Of a DNA stretch of 45,000 nt, positions 1-37,144 are shown in pieces (within the stretch, counting starts at the first letter, position 1; every line of letters begins with the position of its first letter). The translations under genes were made by a program, and so were the position numbers. Location of the stretch: assembly GCA_002005505.1 (NCBI GenBank), contig KV908475.1:28891-73890 (forward strand), written 5' to 3'. The notes below the pieces were generated by a model that was given only the letters and a program-made list of their open reading frames with translations, was not told the DNA's origin and did not search any database. This stretch comes from Botryococcus braunii (lineage: Eukaryota > Chlorophyta > Trebouxiophyceae).

Positions 1-3000
1 TTTGGGAGCTCGCACCCTTTTGGGAAAACTTCCTCTGGAAAAAGCTGCTCATGGAATTTGAAGTGTTATGAGTCAGTCACCTGGCTGGAAGAGCCTTTTA
101 CAATCACAGTAAAGTACACACTAGTGGTGCTCACTATGACGATGGCACGAATTCGATGATTGGTCAAGTTTAACTCCAAGGATTCCCCATCCTTTCTCTC
201 AGGCTTCCTCAGCCCCGGGGGGGGGGGGGGGTTTCTCCTTCGCAGCGGGCCTTTGTTTAAACATCGGCAAGAGTAAGTGTAAGGCAACAGGCAAGACTAA
301 GCGTAAGGCACCAGGGTAGCACAGTGCTGACAAACGTGACAAACTTGACCGATGTTATCCTTCACAATAGATGTGCTCATTTCGTGCACAGGGCATTTGA
401 ATTTGAAATACAGGGGTGGACCCCTTGACTGGTCAGTCAAGGGGATCATGAACAAGGTGGTAATACTCGGGAACACAAGAGACATCCCATCCTCGTCCCC
501 TTTTACATATCTTCAAACGAAAAATGTAATTTTGCAAGAGATAAGGAGCATGAAGATGCTTCAGTACTACATCATCTTTGATATGTTTGCCTGAGCGTTC
601 GTGAAGATACATACTCGAGCTCGGCGGTCCTCGAAAGAACCCCCTCGGCTTGTACACCTCCAAGTAGCGCTGTTGCAATCGAGTAATATAAGAAAATTGG
701 AACCTGCATGTTAAACTCAGCTTGATTTGTAGTGTGCTGTGTTCATTTCATACATCACGGTCGAAACGGATAAGATTCGGGCGTCTGCAGGATCCTATAT
801 GAAAAGCGAGTCAAATCGATCCTGAAATATAAACTCACAGTGGAAGGACGTAAGGAGGGACACACCATGTTATTGACTTGTGCCAACAGGACTTTCGGTA
901 GAGGAGACATCCGCAACTACTGAAGGGCAATAGTCAGCTGTTGCACATATGGCTCGAACCAATTTCCTTAATACCCGGTTACTTATTCAACTTCAAAACA
1001 TATCCTATGTCTAGGCCTAGGCTCTGCATGTCTTTCAGTGAACACCTAGGTCGAGATTGAGCGATTTGGAGAGAGAAGATACGGTATCACAGATACCGGA
1101 GCCTCATTTTGAATCTCCCGCTTCCAGGCCACGCAGACAGCTGCGTGACCCGGCCTGTACCGCACAGTGCGATTCGCGGTGCGAACTCCGCACGGTGTGG
1201 GCGACCCGATTCCGGTCAATCACCCCCCCCCCCCCCAAAAAAGGAAAGACCCCCCTCCCCCCCCACCCCCCTTTCATTCCTTCCTCTTCTTGGCACCAGA
1301 GACAGTCAAGTAAGCTCGCTTCCGTCATCTATTCACTGGTGTTCGATCCTTATTTATGTTAGATCCTGTCATCTGTTCACGTGTGTTCTTCCAGTTTGGG
1401 TGGGGACGCATGGTCTATAGAGCAGCTACCAATAGGTGCAGGCCAAATTGAGCGGTTCCTGGGCTCTAGAGCTGAGCACACTCCGCCCAAGTGCGACAGA
1501 GGTCAAGACCACAGTGACAAGAGCGTGTTCAAACATTTGTGTAAAAATTTTATGTTATTGCACTTGAAGATTGGGATGACAAGCGCCCAGGAACTGCTCA
1601 AGATCTTCTGCTGAGTTGCCGTGCTCTAGACTCCGTGCATGCACATGTTGACAATTTATATGCCTCTGATGGCCCATTTCACCGCTTGCATCAGTTTTCA
1701 CCAGGGCAGCACGACCCTGGTGGGGGTCACATGCTTTGTCTATGAGCCGCCGATGTTGTGCTCACGTGATTGTGGTCTCGGGGCCCTGGGTGAGGTTCCC
1801 CACCTTGTACGGCCCTAGTTGACAAACAAAGATGATTCGTAACAGAGAAGAGGGGAGTTGCTCCAGAATACTTTTAATAAACAAATACGTTGAATCATCC
1901 CCGTCGTCGTCGTCATCATCATCATCATCATTGTAACAGGGGTTCAACGATCGGGTGAACCTCGTGACACGTGACGGCGTTACACGTGCAGCAGCGCACC
2001 GGTGGTGTTGCCGTGCGGGCAGATATTGGACAAGATAGAGGTGTTATGATAGTCTAGGCACCCAAAGGCTTGGGTTTGGTTTTCTAGAATTCTCGGCGAG
2101 AGGTGGAGCCCCGCAATGTAAGGATTGTGCCAGTAGGGTTTTGGGACCTTTGTTGATCATCTGTCACACTCCTCCTCCTCCCCCTCCCCATCACCCTCCC
2201 CCTCCCCCGCCTCCTCCTGCTCCCCCTCCCCCTCCTCCTCCATTTTACTCCTAGTGATCCTTCCTTTAGCTTAAGCTGAAGCTTGAGTTCCATCAGGACG
2301 GTTACCCACACGCTCTTTCCTTGAGGCTACATAGGTTATGGCAATGAACCATAAGGTCAGTGTCCCTTTTCCTGTGAGAGATCCCTCCCCTGTGCGCGTG
2401 GTAGTGTTTACAGAACTGCCTTTGCCACAAAGAGGAACAGCATCCTATAGGCCTTGATCACACTGGGCGGCAGAGGCAGCGACCAAGCGTGTCAAAAAAA
2501 GGTACCAATGCGAAACTTGCCGGCGCCCCATGCTTTCAGCATCCTCACTCTTCCTTGGCCCGCCCCCCCCCCCCCAAAACTTCCTCCCACTTGGCACAAG
2601 CTGTACCAGCAGTACCGCATCTTGCAAACGTCCTTTGATTCCGTTACATAAAATTTTGCGTTTGCGCTCTCCCTGCCCTGCGACTAACCTGCTCACAAGT
2701 GCTTAAGCTAAAAAATTGTTCTGCATCCTGCGATGAACTTCCTTGCCACCCCCACTGTCCGAGATACAGTGCAATATGCACTCGATGTTTGCTCGTTTGT
2801 ACTTCTGCTCTTGTGCAATCAGACGATAAGCCCCTGCCATGAGCAAGTCTCTTGACCCATAGCTCTGCAGCTGTGGAAATACACAAGTCCATCAGACTTC
2901 TCGGCGTGCGAACGCACAGCCGAACAATAACTAACAAATAAATGTCACTGTTTCGCCAGCCCTCACACGATGGCTCATTTTTGCCAAGGTATCAAGCTAT

Positions 3001-3886
3001 GCCACTCTACATAAATGCAACACATAAACAGCAAGATGTTGCCACTAAGTATTGCCAGCGCTACGCTGTCCACACTGGACTGCAGGCTGCAGTTCAGAGG
3101 CTGCCATTTTTGTGAAGCAGCCAACACCCCCTGCCACAGGCGAGGCAATATATTTACAGCTTCCCAACACATAAAATTTGGTGGAAGCCGCTACGGTTAC
3201 CGTTACAGTACGTTGTGGCGCAAGCATGGTTCATACCCAACTTGCGGCACCAAGCACCCGTGACAAAATCAAATTCAGTGTGTCATGGCGAGAAAAATTA
3301 GTCCACATCTCTGACCGTCGATGTGCAATCCCGAACCAATACAGCTCCCTGACCAAACCGCAGTGGGACTCTGCACCTGCCCACCACCTCCACCACCTGC
3401 CTGTACCCGCCATGGCGCCATTTTGGCATCTGACTCCCGCCATCTCACACTCTTACCATCCCCCTCACCCTTCATCACATGTTACCACATGTCGGATCAT
3501 TCCGATCACCCGTGTCCTCACATCATCGCACCCATGCAAGTGACACCAAGAACCACATCCACAAAACTGGAGATAAGCGCGCAGCAGCATCACAGAGGCG
3601 CGAACTCCTTGCAGGTCAGTGCAGACAGGGCGCCCCAAGTTCCCTCTTCCACCGACACTGCCCAGCAGAGGCACTCCCTTCTGCTTCTGGCAGAACTGCG
3701 TTGTGCAAAGGGAATGCCTCGTGACAGAACTTCTCTGACATGCCTTCTGGCAGAACTGCATTGTGCAAAGGACCCCCTCCCCCGGGAAAAAAATGTCATG
3801 CAAAGGAGCCCCTCCACTGGGAAAAACTGGCGTGCAAAGGAACCCCTCCACTGGGAAAAACTGATTGACGGCCTCCATAAAGACCG
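1..3886. other. Non-genic flank downstream of the SAP30BP-like gene
   Basis: I see no reading frame here that resembles a known family. The stretch holds a G15 run (217-231), C-runs followed by A (1223-1242, 2563-2579), a trinucleotide GTC/ATC array (about 1902-1931), a pyrimidine-rich tract (about 2165-2240) and a degenerate short tandem repeat near 3680-3875. The last few hundred bases should include the 3' UTR of the minus-strand gene that ends at 3887; no polyadenylation signal could be assigned. Confidence 0.5.
3680..3875. repeat. Degenerate ~33-bp tandem repeat
   Basis: The core TGCAAAGGANCCCCTCCACT followed by GGGAAAAACTG recurs at about 33-bp spacing, and a related longer unit (CTTCTGGCAGAACTGC then TTGTGCAAAGG) occurs twice just before it. 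It lies directly beyond the stop codon of the SAP30BP-like gene, so part of it may be transcribed as 3' UTR. Confidence 0.7.
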
Positions 3887-6092
<2,206 letters not shown>

Positions 6093-6740
6093 CTTCGAAG
6101 TGAGGTACTTCAAGATCAGACTTCTTAAGACAGACCCTTGTATTGTTCCTCAGAAAGCAGAAGGCAGACGAGTTTGGACTCGAGGAGTTGCAATCGGGTC
6201 ATCCCGAAATTCGGGACCCGAATACGGCAGGAACGACCTGACCGGAGCTCGCCACCGCCGGTGTCCCACCAGGACGCCGACTGCGGCGCCCGCCGGCTGA
6301 CAGCCGCTGAGGCTCAAGCGGGAGTCCCGCTGCGAGACCCCTCAGTTCGGGTTCACGTGGAGAAGTACGCCCTCAACTACTACGCAATTACAGTTACCCA
6401 ACTTTTTGTCTGTCGATACAAGAAAAGAAGGAATTACAGGTTGAAATTCTGTCAGAAGCAAAGATACAGTGCTAGCGATACACGCAATACCAATAAGCAT
6501 TACCATAAGAGTTCTAGCAGATGCAAAGACTCTAAAATATTAAGGGATCTAGAAACTCTTCGATAATCAAGGCTTGTTGGTATTGCCTGTACCGCTAGCC
6601 GTGTATCCTTCCTTCAGACACAACCTCAACCGGTAATTTCTTCATTTCTTGTGTCGAAAGCACATGCTTCATGTTCTCATACAGTTTTATGTTTCATGTG
6701 GAAGACACTATTGCTACACCTCATGAAATCCGACACTAGG

Positions 6741-7170
<430 letters not shown>

Positions 7171-7530
7171 TGGAATTTCGGCATATGTGTGGAGATACAT
7201 GCAATCATGATCATGGGGCTTTCCAGTTTGGTGATCTGTGAGGGCTGTCCTGATCATCTGCACTGTCTTTTGATTATTGTGCATTGCTGACTCATAGGAC
7301 AAAGACTTTGTGATTAGACTGGGAAGTTACCAAAAATACAGTGGAATGCATTCCTATGTCTTCATGCCCTTCTGCAAAGGAAACACACGTATTCGTGCCT
7401 GCATGCCTGTACTCCTGCATGTGGACTGGGCATTTAAGCCGATGCCGCACGCCACGGGCATACAGCAGTAGTCAGGAACCCTCGCTGGCACCCACATGAG
7501 CCCCCTACTCCCCTACACACATTTGCACAT

Positions 7531-7563
7531 GCACACGCACACAACGCACGCGCGCGCGCGCGT

Positions 7564-7642
<79 letters not shown>
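7531..7642. repeat. (CG)n-(CA)n microsatellite
   Basis: A short CG-alternating patch (about 7547-7562) is followed by about 78 bases of CA. Confidence 0.97.
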
Positions 7643-7906
7643 ACTGTAGCGGTTGGGGTTAGGGTAAGGAAGAAATGAAAGGCTAGGACATGTGCAGCGC
7701 TTTGAGGATGACTTGTCATCAGGATCACCGTCCGATCTCTGGAAACCAAGAGATCTCGAAGTACGTTCCTGCAAAGTAGTTCTTACAGCAGCTCACCATA
7801 TGAACAGCACAGTTGCTGGCTTTTTCAGTGAGGGAACATCTGTAAAGTTTGAGATGCAATTCTGCTGCATGCAGAAGATATTTGGTCCTGGCAGTATGTT
7901 GCCATG

Positions 7907-7930
7907 GCTGCTAGCTGGCCAGCTAGCAGC
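7907..7930. repeat. Perfect 24-bp palindrome
   Basis: GCTGCTAGCTGG is followed at once by its exact reverse complement, with no spacer. No gene or element boundary was recognised next to it. Confidence 0.9.
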
Positions 7931-9446
7931 AGGGGCTGACTAAATAGGTTATAACTGATCCATTGATAGGGGTGGCCACCGAGGAGGATCTTGCTGCTGC
8001 AGTGTTGTGGACCTCTTCCTGAAAAGCATCTTAAACAGGAAGGTGCACATGAGCAATTGGCGCACCTCCGCAATGACCATCTTAGTGACAGGGCTGCTAA
8101 ACATTGGGTGGAGTACCTGCATGAAAGGGCTCAAACTTTAAAAAAGTGGTGGAAGGATATCCATCGATGTGAAGATTGCGGTTGCTAACACCCTTCAATA
8201 TCGATTGAATCGATTGAATTTGCCTCTGGATAGGTACAAGGGAACATGCTCTGAACTCCGATGAGATGATCCCAAGGTATCGATGAATGGATCCCGTGGG
8301 AAGAAAGGTTGATCAGGTGACAGGTAAGGCAATCGGTGTCTCGGCAGTGGAAAGAAGGTGTTTGTGACAAGGACGGAGTCGAAGAAGGTCGGTATCACTT
8401 TTTCTTGATGTCGATGTGCGTGCCCTGGATTGATTGCATGATGCATATGGCTAATGTGGCAGTGTAAAAGTGGGGAAGAGTCTACGAGTATAGGGGACCA
8501 AAGGCTGGCTGGAGCCGAGGTCATTCATCACACTGCGTTTGCAAAGGCCTCTGTAAGCATGCCATGGCCAAACTATATTTCATCAAAATACATGTACAAT
8601 GATGAGCACCCAGTACAGGGTCCCAGTACGTGCACGTGGGTAGATTAATGCACTGTCCATGTGTTCATCAAGGCAAGATAATCAGGGTGTGGCCCTATCA
8701 GATTTGCACAGGCAGCACGCAGCCTGTGCGGTGGCGAAGTGCCATGCACGGCAGTGTGTTGAGGAAGGGTACCGCCAGGTCAGAGCAATGGGAGTTGAGG
8801 TGGTGCTCAGTCATGTGTGTAAAAGACCGTCACTGCAAGGTGGAGGGGTGTAATGACGCAAGGTAGATGTCATACACCAACCGAAGTGGATGTGTCTGGA
8901 CTGTACATATCCGTTTTGCAGAAATACACGCATATACACATACACATGCATGCACTGATTTAAGAATAATCACGCTTAAAGCCACAAGTAGCCCAACTGG
9001 CTACTCTTATACAGCCATTATAGCCAGATAAAGCCATTAATGCCAATGAAGACTAATACTTCATCTTACAAGCCATTAGAAGCATCTTGCCCACAACCAA
9101 ATTCTGTAAGTAAACGGGACTAGATTGTTGCAGTACAGAAAGTAGGCAATGCATGGGCTTGTGACCCACGAAATGAACTCTGAAGTGCTATGTTGTTGTA
9201 TCAGTAAATACGCTCGTGTTAGTTTATCATGCATTTGTATACATCGCTGTGGTTTGTGTGCTTTTCTCGAAACCAGTCTACCCCTCTTTCTTTGAGAACA
9301 TTATGGATAGTTCAAGCATTTCGTGGCCACCTCTAAGGCAATTTGCGCAAATCGCCTAAGCATCTGGAGTTCTGAGAAACAGAGGACCGGCACCGTGCTG
9401 ACGCTCCATTCTGCATCAAACAGCTTGATAGCTACGCCCGTTTAGT

Positions 9447-9770
9447 GCTAGCCGGTGGCTGGGTATACCCCAAGTCCTCTCATCCCTGCATACGCTGACT
9501 GCTCCTCTAATCAGCTACGCCATTCAATTGTTAGCTGGTGTCTGGGTATACCCCACGTCGTTCCATCCCTGCACACGCTGATTGCTTTCATAATCACCTA
9601 CGCCAAATTTATGCTAGCTGGTGTCTCAGTATACCCCAAGTAGTCCCGTCCCTGCATATCCTGATTGCTCCAATAATCACCTACACCAATCAATTGTAAA
9701 CTGGTGGCTGGGTATACGTCACGTCCGCTCATCCCTGCATACGCTAATTGTTCCAGGCGGCTCACATCCC
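9447..9770. repeat. 83-bp tandem minisatellite, about four copies
   Basis: The marker GGGTATAC (CAGTATAC in copy 3) recurs at 9461, 9544, 9627 and 9710, an exact 83-bp step each time. Copies share GCTGGTGTCTGG, CATCCCTGCATACGCTGA and AATCACCTACGCCA with scattered substitutions, so length is conserved while sequence has drifted. No frame through it looks coding. Confidence 0.93.
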
Positions 9771-9785
9771 ACAGATTTGCAAGTG

Positions 9786-9803
9786 CCCCCCCCCCCCCCC
9801 CCC
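9786..9803. repeat. C18 homopolymer
   Basis: A run of 18 C followed by AATACCC, just after the 83-bp repeat. Confidence 0.97.
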
Positions 9804-9884
9804 AATACCCAGACAAACAAGTCGCATGGGAATCTGCAGGTGAATAGCAGAAGGACGAGGAGGGCAAGACTTGTACCTTGGAGT

Positions 9885-9952
9885 ACCCTGATTAGAGGTT
9901 TCACCTGCGCCGGATCAAAAACCAGTACCCTGATTAGAGGTTTCACCTGTGA
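9885..9952. repeat. Short direct duplication
   Basis: AGTACCCTGATTAGAGGTTT plus CACCTG occurs twice, about 42 bp apart. Confidence 0.9.
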
Positions 9953-10287
9953 CAATTTGGGTGCGTGTACTACAGACAACGCTGCAATCAAAGGCAGTCC
10001 CAAGGGTGCAGCAGATAGGGATCAACGACATATGTTTCCATCACGAAGGCCACACTTAACCTCGCAGTCACTTGAGCATCAGCGGAAAGGTTCCATTTGG
10101 CGGGGGCAGCCCCCAAAAAATGGTAAACAGCTTATTTGCTTACAAGAATAGGAGGAAATCCTCCAAGCATGTTCGCTTGGAGCCACATAGCTCGCTCCTG
10201 CGACCAGAATAAAATCAACCTTACAAACGTGGGCATTTGTTTACTAAAAAAACACAGGTTCCCCGTGGTGAAGGGTAAGCATTCTGT

Positions 10288-10914
10288 TTAGATCGAATGG
10301 ATGGGTGGCAGCCCAGCCTTGCAAGGCTGGCCTGAGCGGCTAGCTGCTAGCAGGGAGATATCGCTGGTCGATCGATATTGACGACCATCGATGGCCGCCC
10401 CCATACCAAAGTCAACTCCCGAAGCTTCTGCTTTTGCAATCGCACTGCATTGCCACCTGCGAAGGAGTGCCTCAGCCGATGCAGCAGCAGGACTCCGTCC
10501 CCTAACTCGGTGGAACTGATTAGCATTCTTCTCGACTTGCTGAGGAGCATCGCTGAAAAGCCATTTCACAAGTGCCATAGCACTGCTGAAAAAGGCTCCC
10601 TTTGGGCCGTAGTACAGACCCCAGTGGAAGACTTTTCCAACTGCAGCATTTTTGGGACCACCTGGAGCTTCCTCTCTTTCTATTCCGACAGGAAGCAGGT
10701 GCATCCCCCTCTGCAGATTGTGAGGAACAAACTTTTGTATCCTGTTGAAGCAGTACGGCAGGCTGCAAAGCAACCCCGCTGCTATCCTGCACCTTACAAG
10801 AGGCAGCATAGCAACAGGGCGCTGACCGTATGGTGTATGACAATATCACAAACGCCTACTTGGCTCGGGTGCTTGAGTCCATTCCCACGCAGTGCAGAAG
10901 TGCCTCACCTCTGA
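10288..10914. other. Overlapping long open frames on both strands, no family recognised
   Basis: A 173-codon frame on minus (10288-10809) overlaps a 178-codon frame on plus (10378-10914). Neither shows a domain I recognise. The region contains a perfect palindrome (CCAGCCTTG with its reverse complement, 10313-10330). At most one frame is likely real; either could be an exon of an unseen gene or a degraded mobile element. Confidence 0.2.
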
Positions 10915-12244
10915 ACTGCTTCTTCCTAATCCCACGCAGTCTCCAGTGGAATAGACTTTGATTGGGCTTAGCACGAGCCTCGAACCCACCGTTGAACCCC
11001 TGTTCCTTCGAGCCCTGGTTGCCCTATTGGGGGCGAGATGCTGGGACCATCTCCCCACCCCCAAAATTCGTCGGAAATCTAACCCAGTGCAACATAGACT
11101 GTGTAACTGCAACAAGAATCACAACTCAGTGAGTCGTTTACCCCTGTATAAGGGGGGTAACTACCCGTACGTTTACCAGAATCAGAACTCAGAAATTCAC
11201 GCCAAGAAGTTCAGGAAAAGAAAGAAATATGAATGGGATACTTGGTCTCATCCTACGGACAGGCGGTCCCGATGATGGAAGCCGCCAAGGGACCGGCCAC
11301 CTGAGAGACTGGCAAACTGCCCCATGGAAGCAATGTCGGCGGGTGAATATCCTAGTGGGGGTTGTCTGGGCCAGCAACTGATATCAATGGAGTCTCGCCT
11401 GGTGTTAACAAAATCGGGTGGGGTCGCTTTGCTACAACTAACGATAGGAACCAGGCCTTGTCTCCTGGACCTCCTCTACTACAGATGTCGGACATAGTAC
11501 AACACGCATCCCAGGGTTTCTGGGGAGGCGGTGGGAAGGCTCAACTAGATGCTTTTGAACCTTCCCAGCCTATAGGCCAGCAACTATGTTGAGACCATGA
11601 GCGTGACAAAGAATAGACAAACAATGGAAAGGCGTCATCACAAGGACGAGCGCTGCAAAGCCTGCTGATAAACCAGGTTGCAATTGCCCAGTCTTTTGAA
11701 GTGCATTCATCTCAATACACCCAAAATTTCCGGGAGGCATTGCCACAGACGCTCATCCACACTCAACAAGAGCTACACAACAATTCTGTGGTGCTCGCAA
11801 CTGGGCTGAACCACCGGTGGAAGGGCATTGTGCCGTTGACCAGTTCCTCGTCGGTGCTCCTCTCTGTTGGGACAACAAGGAGTGAGTGCCCAAAGCATAG
11901 TCCTTTGAATTAGTGCCTCTAGCCTCCGGCTGCTTCACTCCTCCTCCCCTTCCTCATCATCTTCCTCCTCCTCTTCTTCATCCTCGTCCTCATCCTCTTG
12001 CAGGGGTGTGTCCTGCAAACAAGCATAGCGCCTCAGAATCCCCAGACACGATTTCATGTGACCGGGGGGGGGGGGGCAGTCTCCTCCCCTGGGGAGATCT
12101 GGTCACTGTCCTGATCGGCGATCAGCTAAAATCAACAGGGGTGACTGTACCGCACATTCTGTCGGAGAGGAATGGACTTCAACTTGTGCGGTATAGCAGT
12201 ACCCTTGATGCCCCTCCTGCCCTCCCTTCCCAACCCCCCCCAGC

Positions 12245-12760
<516 letters not shown>

Positions 12761-13013
12761 TCGATACAGGACAGAAACGTTTGAGCCTGGCATGCAGGAA
12801 AGGGAGAGGGAGGATGGACCTGGGTGCTGGCAGAGGTGGCGTCGCGCCCCCTGCAGCGGTGTTTTTCTCGGGGGGCGCGCCCATGCTTCACCCAGTAGTG
12901 CTGCAGGCCCTTCCGCTCTGCCTCAGCCACTGCCTGTTCAAAGCCCACCCCCCCAAACATCACTCTCTTACTGCCTACTCTTGGTCTCCTGTCTAGGCTT
13001 TTCTATGCCATCT

Positions 13014-13205
13014 GCCTAGCCCCTTGTAAAGCCTAGCCCATTGGACAGCCTAGCCCTTGTAAAGCCTAGCCCCTTAGTCTGCACCCTCGTCCATCTAGCC
13101 CCTTATTAAGCCTAACCCCTTGTAAAGCCTAGCCCCTTGTTAACCTAGCCCCTTGTAAAGCTTATCCCAATGTAAAGCCTAGCCCCTTGTAAAGCCTGGA
13201 CCCTG
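13014..13205. repeat. 17-bp minisatellite
   Basis: The unit CCTAGCCCCTTGTAAAG is repeated about ten times with small indels and substitutions. Confidence 0.92.
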
Positions 13206-13946
13206 ATACTCCCATTTATGCAAACCTCCTTAATAACAAAATCCGCAGGCGTACTAGGCAGCAGGCTTCCACCCCAGGTCTCTTTCTAGATGTCAGCGGC
13301 CCCGGGCAGTCAAGCTCCAGCCACCAAGACTGCCTCCATCTTCCCACCCCCCCCCCCCCCAAAAAAAAGGGGGAGGCACATAAGGAAGAACATGGAAACT
13401 AAAGATAAAACACACAAACAACTTGAAAGAACCATAGAAGTTTATGGCGTTCTGGTACACCAATGTTTATTGTAAAATAAGCTCAAGGAAATCTCAGAAG
13501 GCAACCCCGCCATGCAACTTCCTCAAACCCCAGAGGACTGGTAGGACGGGTTTTGAGGCGCCGCTGGCCCCAATCGAAGGCCGCATCGGCCTACGGGCAG
13601 GGGTTCCCAGCTGGCATCCGGCAGGAGCTCCCCAAGGGGGAAGCTCCACAGCTGCGAGTGCCTGCCAGTACTGGACGCCCTTCCGATGCCATCCCACATG
13701 AGCCAAACCCACACTGCCGTGATCCAGACCACCTCTTGAGAAGGGCTACTCACTACGGGCACCTCGCTGGGGGCTCCTTCTGACTGGGGGCGCCTCACTG
13801 GGGGCTCCTTCTGACTGGGGATCCCTCACTGGAGGGGCTAATACACAGGAATCTCGTGTACCATCGATGAGCCATTTCGGCAGACTTGACAGGCGAAGAA
13901 CGTTGCTTACACTACAACCCCCTAACCCACGTCCTTGCTGGAGGCA

Positions 13947-14092
<146 letters not shown>

Positions 14093-14629
14093 ATAGAGGT
14101 GGAGAGGACGGGGGTTGGGGTTGGACGGCATGCGAGAGAATGTCTTTTGGACAAGTAAAGCAAGGTGCTGATCAAGAAAGGGGGAGTCACCGCAAGGTAG
14201 TCGGGATCCGGCACATCCACAATGGGCTCTCCCACTGGTGACACCTTCATGGCTGCTAACACCTGCACCATCCCCCCACCTCCACCCCGGTCATGCTCAG
14301 CATGCTAGACCCTGGCCCAGGAAGAGCCAACAGGGTTAGCACCCGAAAATAGAGAAGAATAATTCTTTCCTGAATTTTCGCCCTGTTCTTCAATAGTCCT
14401 TCCACCTGCATTCAACTACGAGACGATCCAGAAGCGGGGGGTCAAAAGATTGGAAACACGAGCCAAAGGGCAATAACAGAGGGCCGGCCAAACGTGGAAC
14501 AAATTGCAATGGAAATTGCTGAAAGGGATACGGATACTAGACTACTACTCCCGCGCACTGCTTACCTAGTATGTGTCCCCACTCCCACACCATTCCCCTC
14601 TCATCACCCTCCCCCGCCAACCCCCGCAC

Positions 14630-14944
<315 letters not shown>

Positions 14945-14997
14945 GCGCGTGCTCGCTCATGTCGGTGCACCCTCCTTGACCGGCAAACCTGAGCAAC

Positions 14998-34444
<19,447 letters not shown>

Positions 34445-35510
34445 CTGCTAGAAAAATACCAGTTTAGCCTAGGTCAAAAGACTGTCGATGAAAGTCCCTA
34501 AATAGGACCCCAGGATGATCCACACGAAGAACATGTATATAGTAATTAATCCTCCGAGCCGTAGATAGCGATCTTCACATTCCCCTCTCAAGGGACCGCA
34601 ATCACCAACTAACTTCAAGACCCAAACAAGGGGAATCCCGACTGAGTTTAGACCATTTTATCTGCTTCTCGCATCCTCACAGTGCTCAAGCGGCAAGAGC
34701 AGACACACTAGCTCCCCGTAACATCTGTCGGAGTGGGAGTTACACCTGCAGAAGGGGTTTTTAGACGTTTAGGGAGCCTTGGCGATCCAGCTTCGGCAGA
34801 AGTAGGCCGTTTCTCGGCCGGCATCTTCAACGTCTCTATTTATTACTTACTGCTCTGGATAACAACGGATGACACTCGATCAACCATACCACGTAAACCT
34901 CCCTATCTCAAACGGCACACAACAACCTTTTTCAGTCAGATCAATGGACTAGAGCTGCTTTAGTTCAGTTCTATATGTTCCAGTGGGCGTTAGTTGTGGA
35001 TCGACCTACTGTCTAACATCTGGCGGGAAGGCTCGCCCCTCCAAATTTTACCGTCCTCAGTCCCGAAGGGACCGGCGGCAACGGTGTCTGAAGGGGGACT
35101 CCAACGGGCATCAATTAGTATTAAGAGTGAAGCTTTATCCTAACCATTTGTCACACCTCATGACTCTGACGACACGTGGCATGACGTGCAGTACACATAT
35201 GTAGTGTGTCACAATCGTCAATTGCAAAATCGGTACAATTCAGATTGAGACATCCAAGGCAAAGCAAGGACGCCAGGGAAGTGGACGGAGGGCAGACGAC
35301 CCACCCTTTTGTATCAACCCATTCAGACAGCAAGCCTCCGGACCTACGGCTCCAGATCAGAAAAAGCTCTGCACAGATGCCCGCACCTCAGCAGTCGCTA
35401 GGTAATTTTTGTCGGTGACACTGTCACATGACCTTGTGTGGGCACATGTATGCATTCTGTCTCCCCTCGTGCCCCAAGTACATCCAAGGAGAGAGATCTA
35501 TGCTGTGAGA

Positions 35511-35516
35511 CAGACA

Positions 35517-35600
<84 letters not shown>
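35511..35600. repeat. (CA)n microsatellite
   Basis: About 80 bases of CA after two GACA units, followed by CCCTAAACCC, which resembles one and a half plant telomere units. Confidence 0.97.
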
Positions 35601-35602
<2 letters not shown>

Positions 35603-35823
35603 AAACCCCATATCACGCACACCCGTCGAAAGCAGAAGCACAGTGAGTATACAGTGGGGAAGGGGAGAGGATATATGCCAACACACCGAGGTTTTACCCA
35701 GGGCTTGCAGACGACTTTAGGAGACATCCTGTCAGAGCCAAGAGAGACCGTTGGACAAGAACGTAAAACATAAAGGACACATACCAAAGTAGGACGTTGT
35801 TTATTGAAAACCTCCCGAAGTCC

Positions 35824-36180
<357 letters not shown>

Positions 36181-37144
36181 CCCTTACCCAGCTTAGTGCT
36201 CCGGAAGATTCCTTTTTGTGCCAAATTAGCCAAAGGGCTTTCCTCTCCTTAATTCAGACTCCGTACTTGCTCCCGTGCCAACCAAGCAGGGGGCGAAAAG
36301 ACATGGTGCCTACTGAACTCCGTTCAGACCAGTGGACTGTTGTTTTCCGTGCATTTCAGTATACTGCCTGAAGGCATGCATGATATGACGTATACTGATG
36401 TATGAGATGTATAATGCTGTATACTGGTGTATGAGATGTAGATGATGTATACTGAATACTGCATGCCTGATGAGGTATGCTGCCTGAAGGCATCATATGA
36501 GCCCTTATTTATGCTTTGTACGGGCCCCTCGAAGCATATGAAAGAAGCTCCTCCTCCAACTCATTCCAAAAAGTGCCGTTTGACTTCGCAAGTAGCACAT
36601 ATGTTCTCAAGCAAATGAGTTTAGTCAGTGCACGTGATAATCAAGGTCGCACTGGGGTCTTGCGGACTGTATCAAGATTGGGGATGGATATGATGAGTAG
36701 CATGGAGTTCTTCAAAGTTCTATAAATTTTAATACAGGACTGGTTGGAATAATTGCATTTCAAGGATTAATGGGTACTGACGAAGCTTAAGCCCTATCGC
36801 TACTTCCTGTGTCTTCTACCTTCTAGGCCAGGTGCGCATTCAACTCGTGGCAACTAATGGCAGTCTCCTTATAAAAACTCGGCAACTAACTAGATGAATA
36901 CCATACCCTGTACCTGTCTCTCTTACACGACCCACAATGGCAGGACGAGAAGGACCCGAGATCGCCTACTTCCAGCCAAAGCCAAAGAAGCAAAATGCAA
37001 ACCACTAAAGGCTTAGGTTAGGCTTATAAGTAATTACACACAATAGCCAGAGTGTGTAACTGGTCACCGAAAGAACAAATATTATTATAGAGCTATCAAT
37101 CCCTGCGTAAGCCGTGTTTAACATCAGTTCACTAGAATGACTCA

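Noticed and set aside
36183..36243. Possible upstream CMT exon on minus with GIFRSTKLG before a GTAAGG donor
   Set aside because: The phase would join the exon at 34444, but the acceptor (TTAAG) is weak, there is no ATG and no family match.
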